Program-made: the position numbers and the translations under genes
The notes under the pieces: model-generated
The model's database searches: none
What the model was told of the DNA's origin: nothing
Seen by the model: the letters and a program-made list of their open reading frames with translations, nothing else
DNA from: Lactuca virosa
Taxonomy: Eukaryota; Streptophyta; Magnoliopsida; Asterales; Asteraceae
Assembly: GCA_928212115.1 (NCBI GenBank)
Contig: CAKMRJ010005634.1
Coordinates: 252,417,261 to 252,481,260 of the forward strand
Length of the DNA stretch: 64,000 bases
Direction of reading: 5' to 3'
Shown here: positions 1 through 11,624 of the stretch, one piece after another
Layout: every line of letters begins with the position of its first letter
How positions within the stretch are numbered: position 1 is the stretch's first letter

Positions 1-248
1 TATATAGTCATCCATAAATATTTTTTTCGAATTTTGGAAGGGATGTACATTCCTAAAACTATGGGATGTGATCAATTTGGGTCTTGATTCTCTCTTGATT
101 TTGACGTACAAAAAAGAGAAGGCAGTTCATCAGCCAATACCCTTCTTCCCCACCTTCATATTCATTTCCTTACACCTTCATCATTTCCAACCAGATTTTT
201 GTTTCTTTTTATCCACCCGAAAACTCAAAGAGACAGAGGAAGTTCATC

Positions 249-700
249 AGCAAAAGAGGTGATGTGTTCACAATCATGGGTACATAAATTAGTTGGATGC
301 ATAGGTTATAGAAGAGTAATGCTCTTTCAACGACAAAAACAAAATAGCTAGTGATTGTAGAAGCAAGTAAGGAGCTTAGATGGTTGAAGAACTTCCTATT
401 ATAATTAGGGGTGTAATAGGAATATTGTGTACAACATTCTGACAACCAGAGTGCAATCCATTTGGAAAAGAATCCAGTGTTTCACAGTAGGACGAAACAC
501 ATTTAGATGAGGTATCACTTTTATCTAATAACTGGACCTTGAATTCGAAGAAAGTCTTTAATATAAAGAATCTGACATACATGTTAACAAGGTGATGGCC
601 ACAAATAAGTTGAAGTTTTTCACGGCTTTAACTGGACTTCCACGTATTTGAAGAGAAGGCACGAGAGAGAGAGAGACAGATTGTTCAGCCTCCAAGTAGG
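249..700 (+). pseudogene. Degenerate Copia RNase H / polyprotein tail
   Basis: Conceptual translation gives scattered pieces of the C-terminal Copia RNase H domain: EASKELRWLKNFL near 349-397, DNQSAIHLEKNPVFHSRTKHI-type sequence near 440-510, and a MRYHF-like continuation near 510-525. These match the usual order in Copia polyproteins (cluster before the last catalytic Asp, then the HSRTKHI motif, then the tail). The frame is broken by several stops and shifts, so it cannot make protein. A purine-rich tract and an LTR-like start follow at 694-705, as expected for the end of a Copia element. No other part of this element lies in the window. Confidence 0.75.
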
Positions 701-704
701 AGAT

Positions 705-913
705 TGTTAAGTGGTGGGTTAATTCTTGTATCAATTTCGCCTTCAATTCTCATCATTAGCTAATTTTGTCATAGTTTTTTTAGTTTGACCTTAGTGGCAG
801 TTTTAAGTTACCCAAATAGTATTTTATATCCTTTGAATTCGTGTAACCTCATGTATTAAAAAACCATTCACCATAAAGTAATTGAATTCTCTCTCAAGTG
901 TTCGTTGTAGACA
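705..913 (+). mobile_element. Possible LTR remnant of the old Copia element
   Basis: The sequence starts TGTTAAGTGG directly after an AAGTAGGAGAT polypurine tract, the usual 3' LTR junction of Copia elements. The 3' border is a guess at the ACA near 913. No second LTR copy is in the window to confirm it. 914-1169 shows nothing recognisable. Confidence 0.4.
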
Positions 914-1169
914 TAACTGATCATTCTGGTCATATGAACCATGTAAATTGATTGTGTATTTGTTTTCATTTTGCATTATTACTCTATAGATAAATCGTCT
1001 ATTATTTTGATGTCGTGCTTAAACAGGACTTATCTTATTAAAACCTAAAATTACTTACTAAAATCTCAAATGTGTAAACAATTGTCGATATTATGTTCGG
1101 ATAGCGTTTGATATTTACGTGAATGTGATTTAAATGCACATATTTTATATTGTTCAAGGAAAATTTTAT

Positions 1170-1178
1170 TTTAAAGAA
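1170..1178. repeat. MULE target site duplication, left
   Basis: TTTAAAGAA lies immediately outside the left MULE terminus and is identical to 12057-12065. It also reappears after the duplicated right end at 13390-13398. Confidence 0.92.
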
Positions 1179-1197
1179 GGGTAAATTACACGGATGG
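1179..1197 (+). repeat. MULE left terminal inverted repeat
   Basis: Nineteen bases are inverted at 12038-12056 with one mismatch (A/G at position 10). Beyond this core the two ends diverge. Confidence 0.9.
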
Positions 1198-1317
1198 GGG
1201 TATTTTTGTCTTTTCATATCACCCAGTCTTTAAACATGGTTTATTTCGTCTTCCTCCCTCATTTCTTTCTCAATCGCAGTCTTCTCCTCCCACCTTTCTT
1301 CTCACAGCCGATTAAAA

Positions 1318-1595
1318 ATGGTGAAATGCAATTGTGGTGCGATAGGCGTTATACGGACTTCAACTACGAAAAGAAACCCAGGTAGGGCATTTTATGCTTG
1401 CCCGTTAGAGGTATGATGCTGTAATTGTTTTGGGGGATTTTCTATTTTAACCCTAGTATGTGTATGTGCTAATCGAAGCCATTGACAGTACAGGGACCAA
1501 GGTCTGGCTTTATTAAGTGTGTAGATGATGAAAAGCATGGTCATGAGGGGGAAATAAAAAAAATGAGGGGCTTGAATCTGAATTCAAGAACTTGA
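1318..1595 (+). CDS. GRF-type zinc-finger ORF inside the MULE
   Basis: Two exons are proposed: 1318-1410 (31 codons, GT donor) and 1494-1595 (33 codons plus TGA, after an ACAG acceptor). Exon 1 has the GRF signature: CNCG at residues 4-7, RTST around 13-16, then NPGRAFYACP with the third Cys at residue 29. Exon 2 has the GF..(W)VDD tail. GRF fingers bind nucleic acid in topoisomerase-, APE2- and NEIL3-type proteins, and small GRF proteins are common near plant transposons. Two consensus positions are changed: the expected fourth Cys before GF is Ser, and the usual Trp before VDD is Cys. The finger may therefore not fold. The ORF runs opposite to the transposase. The protein (64 aa) has no other domain. 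Confidence 0.7.
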
Positions 1596-1983
1596 GGTCC
1601 AAAATCGGAATCTGAAGACATTGTTAATAATCAGTTGGTTTTTGTTTTTTGGGATAATTGTTTACAAGTTGTAGTGTTAGGTTTAAGATCAATTGATGTA
1701 GTTGCAGTTGTTTACAATGCATTGTAATGAATCTTATTTATATCAAGGGTATCCTTTTATCAATGAAAATGATATTTTGTTGAACTTGATTGTATTTTAC
1801 AATTTGTGAAGTATACTGGACATTGCTAAAACTACAATGTTAAAAGCAACCAAAAGATTACATTGTTTGTCAAAAAATGAGCAAAACAGGTGACCAAAAT
1901 AAAAGCAATGCCAAAAGCAATCAAAAGATTACATTGTTTGTCAAAGGCAAAATACATTGCTAAAACTAGATACTATAATTTAC
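1596..1983. other. Non-coding MULE interior
   Basis: No coding sequence was recognised. The phrase CAAAAGATTACATTGTTTGTC occurs twice (near 1852 and 1921) in a short direct repeat. The region lies where the rest of the transposase catalytic domain would be expected and appears to be the site of an internal deletion. Confidence 0.5.
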
Positions 1984-2896
1984 CACAGCTGAAAGTATTT
2001 GTCCTGGGTATGGACCCTTCATAAAAGCACCATTGAGACCAAGAAAGTCTCTTCTTCCAGCAGAAAATCCCTATTTTAAAGGACCAAGACATATGTATAT
2101 GCGCTTGAAAGTTCTAGTTTCTGCATTTGGATTTGGTTCACTCTCTACATCAATCTTCACAGTCGTATCTAGGTTATGTTTTTGAAGTTCTAGAACATAA
2201 TCTCTCAATAAAGCATACTGACCAACATAATCCCCTCGCACCTGATTGAGAGCTTCAGTTCTAGCCCTAAACACCTTCATCTTGGAAAGTCCCACTTGGT
2301 AATCACGTTGTAGTTGTTCTTGTAAAGCACGAATTGGAATAGTTGGGTTAGATTCCACCTGAGTTGCAATTTGTTTGGCGAGAAACTTATAAGTACAAGC
2401 TTTAACATTCCGCGTTTGGAGACAACGATGTTCTTTGTTTTAAGATTTGACCATCCGGTTTATGTCATGTTTCCATTTACTACCATAGAGGCTCCACGGG
2501 CACTTTTCTTCATCTTCATTGTTGACTTCTTGTTCACCTTCCCCACTATTGTCTAAGTTTCCCAGTTTTGGTATTGTCCCCCTACACACAACTCTTACCC
2601 TATTCTTGTCATTTTTTTCAAAATCAAGTTCCATTCTTGTCTCAATAGCATGGAGTTTAACTCTTTCTTTAAACTCTTGGGTTGTATTAAAGGTTTGAAG
2701 GATATAAAATGGTTCGGCAACATTTGCTTCATCATTCTCGTGAGCTCTTTGGATAGCTTTGATGGTCTTCTTTCGTTGAGCAACTGGTCCTTCATCCGAA
2801 GATGAGCCTAACAAAAGAACCTCGTTATTTAGTACTTCATTAAGCTCCCCAACTTCATTCTCTTCTTGTACCACATTGCCATTCTTACCTCCAACC
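1984..2896 (-). pseudogene. MULE transposase, middle part (broken)
   Basis: Read leftwards from 2896 this continues the transposase started at 11624 (or 32412 in copy B). It shows an acidic linker, the MuDR-type N-terminal DNA-binding region (FNTTQEFKERVKLHAIE... to ...CPWSLYGSKW), the conserved region around IPIRALQEQLQ and DYVGQYALLRDYV, and finally GLNGAFMKGPYPG near 2000-2030. In active MULE transposases this last motif is GLDGAF, and its Asp is the first residue of the DDE triad; here it is Asn. Stops and frame breaks occur near 2360-2440 and at 2071. The rest of the DDE domain and the SWIM zinc finger are absent. Confidence 0.85.
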
Positions 2897-3660
2897 TGTT
2901 GGATAAGGTGTCTAAGTCCATAACTATTTCTGGTATGTACTTGACCCGACCCGGCATGGTCCATTTGGGTTGCATGGCACCATGCAATTGGATAAACTAA
3001 AATGAGAGAAATAACACTTATGGTTTATTAATATATTATAAGTTCTAATATATTAATAATATTATTTAATTAGTTTGATCAAGAATTAATTTAGAATTAA
3101 TTAAGTGATCAAAAGATAACTAATTAAATATATGGGTAGATTATGTAAATCTTCCATATCTTATATAGTGGGCTAAGAGGCTCCATGGATTATCAAGTTG
3201 GGTTCCACCCATAGGATGCTCCATGGGAGTTACAAACCCATGGGTCATGGAAATGAAGAGTCATGACACATTAGGGTTTACATGGTGCAACCCTAGATGT
3301 GTCAACACTATATAAGAAACCCATTCTCCACCAAAATTGGCTACACATAAGAAACAAGAGGGCTAGGCCGATTTTAGAAGTGTGTATTCTCTCTAAAGTC
3401 ATTCCAAAAGCATTTGGTGTTGTGTGAAGCATTTGAGGCATCACACTTGGGGTGCTAGGCTCACAAGGTTTCAAGGATCATAAGCAACAACAAGGTAAGT
3501 TATTCTATCTTTCATGCAAGTTAAAATTTGTTCCCCATGTATGCTAGATAGGAATATAACCTTGGAATTCAACTTTGCATGATAATTAGACAAACATAGA
3601 TCCAAGGTTATTAGGGTTGCATGTACACTTAGGAAGTGTTAGAATGCTCAATATCCATCA
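2897..3660 (+). repeat. Copia 5' LTR (copy A)
   Basis: The 764-bp repeat is equal in length to 9984-10747. It contains the promoter, with a TATATAAG box at 3309-3316, and it ends directly before the primer-binding site. Confidence 0.95.
3309..3316 (+). promoter_or_regulatory. TATA box of the Copia LTR
   Basis: TATATAAG is the only good TATA match in the LTR and lies 352 bp before the LTR end, a normal U3/R position. The same box is in the 3' LTR at 10396-10403. Confidence 0.65.
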
Positions 3661-3661
3661 G

Positions 3662-3674
3662 TGGTATCAGAGCC
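3662..3674 (+). promoter_or_regulatory. Primer-binding site (initiator tRNA-Met)
   Basis: TGGTATCAGAGCC starts two bases after the LTR end and is complementary to the 3' end of plant initiator Met-tRNA, the standard primer of plant Copia and Gypsy elements. Confidence 0.93.
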
Positions 3675-5106
3675 TAGGTTTGTTTGTTGTTTTTTTTTTG
3701 TGTGTGCAAACAGCTTGAAAAAAAAAATCGTTTTTCTGTTTTCTGCTCGTATGAAAGTTTGCACATTTGTTGCTGGAAATGGACTAGAAACATTACCCTA
3801 AACTGTTTTGATGTTTTAAAGCTTGTTTTAGAAGGTGTAATGTTTATGCTAATCCATTTACAATGGCAATTATTAAAATTACAAGTTTTTTTAAGTGTAA
3901 TTTTTTTTTGATTCTTGAAAGTGTTCATATTCATGTTCTTGAACTTATGAAGATTAGATGATCATAGGAATTGTTTGTAACCTTCATGGTAGTTTAATTC
4001 ATGATCATAATGTGTTTTAATGGAGTCCATAACTTGTCCTCAAGTTATGGAAAACCAAAAGTCTCACTTTTATTAAAGCCATTAAAAGAACACAAGAGTT
4101 ATAAAAATGAAAATAGTCTTCATTTTTATTACTCAATTAATTCATAAGTTATAAGAAATGAAAAGTTTTGGAAGTTTACAAAACTTGCCCTCAAGTTTTG
4201 GAACATGTAAAGTCTTGATTAAAACTTTAGTTCCAACCCTTAGAATTTTAAAAGTTAAAATTCAACCCTTATACTTTATAATATTATAAGTTACTAATAT
4301 ATATATGTATAACGTCAAGTCGTCTTACCGCTAGTACGCCTCATTCACGAAGCCGGTCTATAAGGGGGGTATAAGGTTGTTGCCTATAAAATGGCAACTT
4401 AATGGGTGTCCACTCTCACCCACCGCTTCCTTGATCGGTGGAGGATCGTTAGCCGAACGGGTAGGACAAGGACTTATAAATTCCCATTAAAAGTATGATG
4501 AATATTATAAAGTAACTAAATGCTTTTATTAAATTCCCAATCTTAGTTACTTTAGGAAAATGTGAATAAGGTGCTAATCCATGAAATTACACTTTACACT
4601 TTGTTTAAGTCGTTAGTGGAGCTCGTGTGGTTAACCGGCACACTAACTTGGACTTCACAAGGTAGGTAAAGGGTGACTTAAAGTTTATTATAGATCGGTG
4701 GAGCTCGTGTGATTAACCGGCACATCGATTGAGTAATAAACATTGAGTGTACCAAGTGATTTGCATGGTTACTTCACACCTCGTTTTGTGATCCTCAGTA
4801 TCCCAGTCACAAAACTTGGAGGGCACACTCGAGATTGAAACATGCCTTTGAAAAGTTCATTGAATCTCAAAAGAATCTAGGAATTTCTAAGAACCAATTA
4901 AAAACCTAATATTTATATTTCGTTTTTCATGGTGGAAATTGGTGAATCGTCATTCACCTACCTTTCAAATATGTTATAGCTTGGATTACGGCATACCTCT
5001 TCTAAGTTATAATATATTGTGATTGGATCCTAGCCTTAATATTACATTTGGGTGTTTTATTAAGGACTCTCTTAATATCTAAACTAATCTTGTTCTCTTC
5101 TTTCAG
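3675..5106 (+). other. Copia leader between PBS and gag
   Basis: This is 1.4 kb without a coding region. It holds a T-rich tract, then two copies of a GTGGAGCTCGTGTG[G/A]TTAACCGG motif near 4617 and 4698, each followed by CACA. The long leader may serve packaging or translation start, but nothing in the sequence proves this. Confidence 0.6.
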
Positions 5107-8100
5107 ATGTCTTCAAACAATGTTGCTTCTGGCTCTAATCCTAATGGCTCCTTTACCCTTATGAACTTGTGTGGGAAAGTCACTTTTGATGGATCCAACT
5201 TCAATGAATGGATCAGAAACATCAGGATGATTACCCGCTACGAGGACAAAGAATATGTCCTTGACAAGGAGCTTAAGGAGATTGATGAGACCACTGCAAC
5301 TCCCCAGGAGATCGCTGACTTCCGGGCACATGAAAGGGATGCTACAAAAGTGGCATGCGTCATGTTGGCCACCATGACAGCGGAACTCCAAAAGTCCTAT
5401 GAGGACTTCTACCCTTTTGAAATGCACCAAGATCTGATGGAAAGATACCATCAAAGTGCACGACAAGAGAGGTATGAAATCATATGCTCTATCATAACAA
5501 CCATGATGAAGGACGGGGAATCCGTCACGAGCCACATGCAGAAAATGCAAAGGTATGTGGATCGGTTGTTGAAGCTTAATGTGAACTTCCCTGAGGAGCT
5601 TGCAATAGATATCATTTTGCACTCCTTACCATCGTGCTATGATCAATTCCGCATGACATATCACATGAAAAGGAAGAGGTCACACTCAGCAAACTTTAGG
5701 GACTCATCAAGACCGCAGAAACAGGTCTTAAGGGTAAGTCGGTTGTTAACACTCCTACTCCAAACTCCGCCCCGGTTTTGGCAATCGGGAAAGGTAGAGG
5801 GAAGAAGAGGAAGAGCTCTTCGAAGGGTACCAAGGCTAGGACCCTTGATGGCTCTTCTTCAAGTGGAACCAAGAAAGGTTTTATCACTCCTTCTTCTGAC
5901 CCTAAAGAGGCTGAATGCTTCTATTGCCATGAAAAGTCACATTGGAAGCGGAACTGCCCAAAGTACCAGCAAGATGTGAAGGATGGGAAAGTTAAACCCA
6001 ACCATGCAGGTATTTACACTATCTTATCTAATAACTCACCCCATTCTAACTCTTGGGTCCTTGATACCGGTTGTGGTATTCATATATGTTCTGATTTGCA
6101 GGGACTAAGAAGAAGTGAGAATGTGGAGCATGGAAGAATAAACTTAATCATGGGGAATAGGAAAGCTTTACCTGTCACCAAGATTGGAGTTTATACTTTA
6201 TCGCTAAGTAGTGGGTTTAGTTTAGATTTGAATAAATGTTGTTATTTGCCAGAAATGGCAAGAAATATTATTTCCTTTCATGCATTGCATAAACAAGGTT
6301 TCACCTTTTCATTTGATAATGAAGTTGGTTCGATTAATGCTTTCTTTAATAATGTTCTTTATTTTAAAGCATTACCTTGTGATGGTGTGTATGAAACTGT
6401 ATCTGTGGTTGATAACTTAGGAAATAATGTATTGTGTATTGATTCTGTTAATGATAATAACTTGGATAAAGCATCATCATGGCATTGTCGTCTTGGACAT
6501 ATAAGCAAGAAACGCATAGGCCAACTCCAAAAGGATGGAGTATTGGAGTCATTTGACCTAAAGTCAGATGATAGTTGCGAATCATGCTTACTTGGAAAAA
6601 TGACAAAGTCACCCTTCACAGGTTCTTGTGAGAGGGGTGAAGGTTTGTTGGATCTTATACACACGGATGTGTGTGGGCCCTTCAAACATGCCACAAGGGA
6701 TGCTAATCGTTATTATTTGACTTTTACTGATGATTACAGTAGATATGGATATGTCTACTTAATCAAGCATAAGTCAGAGACTTTTGAGAGGTTTAAAGAG
6801 TTTAAACAGGAAGTCGAGAATCAATTGGGCAGGAACATTAAGATGCTTCGATCCGATCGAGGTGGTGAGTATCTTAGTTCAGAGTTCCTCGACTATCTTA
6901 GGGAATGTGGGATTGTCTCACAATTGACACCTCCCAGGACACCGCAGTTGAATGGTGTAGCTGAGAGGCGTAATCGAACCTTGTTGGATATGGTTCGTTC
7001 CATGATGAGTCGAGCTTCGCTACCAATCTCATTTTGGGGGTATGCCTTAGAGACTGCCGCCCATATCCTTAATCTAGTTCCCACAAAGAAAGTTGCCAAA
7101 ACTCCTCATGAGATGTGGACTGGTAAAGTACCCAAACTAGACCACATTAAGATTTGGGGTTGCGAGGCTTTCGTGAGACGCGAGACTCATGATAAGCTCG
7201 AACCTCGAAGTGGGAGGTGTATTTTCATCGGCTACCCACAGAAATCCTTTGGTTACCTCTTCTATAGACCTAGTGAGAATGTGGTCTTTGTAGCTAGGAG
7301 GGCTTTCTTTCGAGAGAGAGAGAGAGTTCATAAGCCAAGGAGACAGTGGGAGTCAAGTTGACCTTGAAGAAATTCAAGAGTCAAGTGGTGAAGGAACTTC
7401 AAACCCTAGCACTCAACTTGAGGAGGAAATCTGTTGAGCCAATTGACAAGTCTGTACCTCTGAGGCGTTCCACAAGGGTTAGGAATGCACCTGAGCATTA
7501 CTATGGATTCCATATTACTGCGGAAGGTGATACACTTATCAGTGATGAGACACTGATAGGTCTGGATGAACCTAACAGTTACGCGGAAGCCATGGCAGGC
7601 CCTGAGTCAGTCAAGTGGAAAGAGGCAATGGACAGCGAGATACAGTCCATGTATGACAATCAAGTTTGGAACTTGGTTGAGAATGTACCAAGTCGTAAGA
7701 CTGTAGGGTGCAAATGGATCTTCAAGAAGAAGACCGACATGGATGGTAATGTACACACTTATAAGGCACGACTGGTTGCAAAGGGTTTCTCACAAACTCC
7801 GGGAGTTGATTATGATGAGACCTTTTCTCCAGTGGCCAAGATTAAGTCTATTAGGGTTCTGTTAGCCATAGCGCATTTCATGACTATGAAATATGGCAAA
7901 TGGATGTCAAAACCGCTTTCCTTAATGGAAAGTTGGCTGAGGATGTTTACATGAGTCAGCCAGAGGGTTTTGTCAACACAGAGTACCCTAATAGAGTGTG
8001 TAAGCTTGAAAATCCATTTATGGGTTAAAGCAAGCACCTCGCAGATGGAATCTTTGCTTGATGAGAAAGTCAAGGAATTTGGCTTTTCTAGGAGTGAAGA

Positions 8101-9147
8101 TGAATCTTGTGTATATGTCAAGCCTAGTGGGAGTATAGTTAGCTTTTTGGTATTGTATGTGGATGACATACTACTCATAGGAAATGACATCCCAACTCTG
8201 CAGGAAGTTAAGTCCTGGCTTGGGAAGTGTTTCTCTATGAAGGACCTAGGAGAAGCTGCCTATATTCTAGGGATAAGGATCTTGAGAGACCGGAGTAAAA
8301 GACTAATTGGACTTAGTCAGAGTACCTACTTGGATAAGGTGCTGAAGAGATTCGGCATGCAGGACTCCAAGAAAGGAGAGTTACCCATCCAGCGTAACGC
8401 CAGATTGAGTAAGACACAAAGCCCTAGTACTGAGGCTGAGATAGCAGAAATGAGTCGAATACCTTGTGCTTCGGCTGTAGGATCGATCATGTATGATATG
8501 ACGTGTACTCGACCTGATGTAGCCTTTTCTTTGAGCATGGTTAGCAGGTATCAGGGGAATCCTAGCAAGGCACACTGGACTGCGGTAAAGAATATCCTCA
8601 AGTACGTACGGAGGACTAAGGACTGGGTCCTTACCCTCGGTGGGAGTGAAGACTTGAGAGTTGTAGGGTATAGTGATGCTAGCTTTCAGACTGATAGGGA
8701 TAATTTCCGCTCTCAGTCAGGCTGGGTCTTTAACTTAAATGGAGGAGCAATTTCTTGGAAGAGTTCCAAGCAAGAGACAGTGGCTGATTCAACTTGCGAA
8801 TCAGAGTATATAGCAGCTAGCGAGGCAGCAAAGGAGGCGATATGGCTGAAGAACTTCATTGGAGACCTTGGAGTTGTACCAGCTATTAAAGAGCCAATGG
8901 AAATTTTCTGTGATAGTGAAAGTGCAGTTGCCTTAGCCAAGGAACCAAGGGATCACGGGAGATCCAGACACATCGACAGAAAATACCATTTCATCAGACA
9001 TCGAATAGAAGAAGGACTCCTCGTGGCAAAGAGGTATCATCAGATGAGAATCCAGCAGATCCCCTTACGAAGGGACTGACTCGGGTTAAGCATCTCCAGC
9101 ATGCTCGGAGCATAGGGCTGAAGGATGATATTAGATTTAGTAGTTAG
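5107..9147 (+). pseudogene. Copia gag-pol polyprotein, copy A (frameshifted)
   Basis: The start at 5107 opens a 290-codon gag frame. The zinc knuckle CFYCHEKSHWKRNC is near 5916. The protease motif LDTGCG is near 6060. Integrase shows the HCRLGH/CESC zinc region, HTDVCGP, SDRGGEY and the GVAERRNR segment (about 6480-7000). RT follows (MDVKTAF-type region, then YVDD near 8156), and RNase H contains YSDASF and ADSTCESEYIA up to the stop at 9145. Frame breaks occur near 5668, 7360-7430, 7868, 8009-8017, 8058 and 9031. Most of these are absent from copy B, so several are likely consensus errors. The break near 8009-8017, just before the YGLKQA motif, occurs in both copies and looks real. Confidence 0.93.
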
Positions 9148-9971
9148 ATAACCTTGAAATTTTGTAAAGTGTAATTGACATTAGATGATGAATAAAAGGT
9201 GTTTTATTTATGAGTAAAGTGTTGCTATCTCTTGTCGATCGTTTACTATATTTCTTTTGCATGTTTTGACTTCTAGAATAATTATGTTTGGTATATCATG
9301 TTATTCGAACCTCCACAGTCGGTCATATGTCGGAAGTAGGTATGAATCAAGACTGTCATGATTGGTTGCAGAGGTCTAAGTTGTTGGACATGGCTACAAC
9401 ACTCATGAGTGCTCATAAGTTCTGAGCATTGGACTCAACCCACGCTCACTGGAATCACTTCATGGAATTTATCTCGAGTGATCGTGAGACGGTAATATCA
9501 TATAAGTCTTCAAACCTAGAGATATGATTTGTTACTTATGAGTTGGTTATGTATTGATTGTACGTTAACGCATTGGAAACTCGATGTTATAAAACGTGCT
9601 TTTGTGTATAATTCAATGAGTGGTAGAACAAACATATGAGTCGAAGTTTATCTGTTCCTTCTTGGATTAGAAGCTGATATTTGGGCCCCTCGCTGATTTT
9701 GTTTTGACCTATGTACCGGGCCCGGTCAAAACTAAGTTGATGTGTTCAATTAAGTTCTTTGTCAAACAAATCGGAAATCAGGAAACAAACTGCTGGACAA
9801 TGAGTAAGACATTGTTCCATGTATTTGTCCGGCTGATATCTAGAACAGAGGATTATATGATCACTTATCTTAAATGGCGTATCATCATCTTCTCAGTTCC
9901 GAGAGACCTTGAAAGAGCTACGATTGCCGATCGGTTCCTGAAGTATTGCAGTTATAGTTATTAGACTTATC
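9148..9971 (+). other. Copia 3' non-coding region
   Basis: This stretch lies between the pol stop and the polypurine tract. An 86-codon open frame at 9704-9964 is identical in copy B (30488-30748), but I recognise no domain in it and it has no envelope-like features. It is probably untranslated. Confidence 0.5.
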
Positions 9972-9983
9972 CAAGTGGGAGAC
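9972..9983 (+). promoter_or_regulatory. Copia polypurine tract
   Basis: CAAGTGGGAGAC directly abuts the TGTTGG start of the 3' LTR. This is the expected plus-strand primer position. Confidence 0.85.
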
Positions 9984-10747
9984 TGTTGGATAAGGTGTCT
10001 AAGTCCATAACTATTTCTGGTATGTACTTGACCCGACCCGGCATGGTCCATTTGGGTTGCATGGCACCATGCAATTGGATAAACTAAAATGAGAGAAATA
10101 ACACTTATGGTTTATTAATATATTATAAGTTCTAATATATTAATAATATTATTTAATTAGTTTGATCAAGAATTAATTTAGAATTAATTAAGTGATCAAA
10201 AGATAACTAATTAAATATATGGGTAGATTATGTAAATCTTCCATATCTTATATAGTGGGCTAAGAGGCTCCATGGATTATCAAGTTGGGTTCCACCCATA
10301 GGATGCTCCATGGGAGTTACAAACCCATGGGTCATGGAAATGAAGAGTCATGACACATTAGGGTTTACATGGTGCAACCCTAGATGTGTCAACACTATAT
10401 AAGAAACTCATTCTCCACCAAAATTGGCTACACATAAGAAACAAGAGGGCTAGGCCGATTTTAGAAGTGTGTATTCTCTCTAAAGTCATTCCAAAAGCAT
10501 TTGGTGTTGTGTGAAGCATTTGAGGCATCACACTTGGGGTGCTAGGCTCACAAGGTTTCAAGGATCATAAGCAACAACAAGGTAAGTTATTCTATCTTTC
10601 ATGCAAGTTAAAATTTGTTCCCCATGTATGCTAGATAGGAATATAACCTTGGAATTCAACTTTGCATGATAATTAGAAAAACATAGATCCAAGGTTATTA
10701 GGGTTGCATGTACACTTAGGAAGTGTTAAAATGCTCAATATCCATCA
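9984..10747 (+). repeat. Copia 3' LTR (copy A)
   Basis: It is 764 bp and nearly identical to 2897-3660. The target duplication CAACC follows at 10748-10752. Confidence 0.95.
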
Positions 10748-10752
10748 CAACC

Positions 10753-11624
10753 CACTCTGCATCCATATCAATGTTATCATTGAAATATCAGTCATGTCAA
10801 CTTCTACATCATCTAAGATGTTGTCATTGTCAACATAAAAGTCTATGTCATCGGACTCACTGGATTCATAACCACTATCATCCCCAATTTTTTCCCCACT
10901 TCCAAATTCATCTTCATTATGTCCTCAAATTTGTCCCCACTTTCAAATTCAGCCCATGGATCTTCTCCATCCTTGTTACCATCCCCAAATTCAACTTCAT
11001 TTGTGTGCTCAAATTTGTCCCCATTTCAAATTCAGCACATGGATTTTCTTCCTTGTTATTATCCCCATTATCAATAACAGTTAAGTCCATATTGTCATTT
11101 CCAGTGAGGTCCACTACATTAGCCTCTTTAGAAGCATCCCCCAACATTTTTCCCCCCAGTATCATACCAATCTAAGAAAAGTCTACGAGAACATGTTGGA
11201 GGTTCAATAATTTCCTTTATTTGAATTTTGATTGATTTGGGGACATTGTGTATGTATGTAATTGGGTTTTTCCATGCTCAATATAGACTTCAATCAACTT
11301 ATGCTTGGAAATGAAGGTACCCAGATGTCTCACATCCTGGTCACTAACCAAAGCAAATAACTCGAAATTTAAATCTGAAAAAGGTCGTTTAAAGTGATAG
11401 TACAAAGGTATACCTTCATCAACATAGCCTAACTGTTCCATCATTTCATTAATGTCATGCACTGAGAAAGTATCCATGTCGAGTAAATCCATATACGTTT
11501 GTTTTCCTTTGATGTACTTTCTTTCCAGGAAATTTGGTGAACTCTCCACCATGGTACAAGCTAATGGAAAAGATTGTCGGATGCCCCCCTGTGAAATAAC
11601 CCACTTCAGCTTAGATTTCAACAA
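10753..11624 (-). pseudogene. MULE transposase N-terminal part, copy A (PB1-like domain)
   Basis: Minus-strand reading gives the PB1-like N-terminal domain common in plant MULE transposases: YIKGKQTYMDLLDMD, IPLYYHFKRPFSDL, then ALVSDQDVRHLGTF and a VYIEHG strand. A long Asp/Glu-rich linker follows that would run on into 2896 if the Copia element were absent. In this copy the frame breaks near 11150-11220 and in the acidic linker. Copy B (32412-31780) reads through, so some breaks here are probably consensus errors. Confidence 0.82.

Larger units (their letters stand above)
2897..10747 (+). mobile_element. Copia LTR retrotransposon, copy A
   Basis: Both LTRs are 764 bp, start TGTTGG and end ATCCATCA. 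The 5-bp target duplication CAACC lies at 2892-2896 and 10748-10752. Reading by eye I find three substitutions between the LTRs (near 3327/10407-10414, 3591/10678 and 3651/10729), so insertion was recent. Internal order is PBS, long leader, gag-protease-integrase-RT-RNase H, 3' non-coding region, polypurine tract. The element interrupts the MULE transposase. Copy B at 23677-31531 is the same insertion. Confidence 0.95.

Noticed and set aside
7137..7331. Minus-strand open frames within Copia integrase and RT
   Set aside because: Shadows of the coding strand, repeated in copy B, without domains.
9704..9964. Possible envelope-like ORF after Copia pol
   Set aside because: Only 86 codons, no signal peptide, membrane segment or coiled coil visible; its conservation between copies reflects the assembly duplication.
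10358..10561. 67-codon minus-strand open frame in the Copia LTRs (also 3271-3474 and 31142-31345)
   Set aside because: It is simply the complement of LTR sequence, repeated because the LTR is repeated; no domain and no start context.
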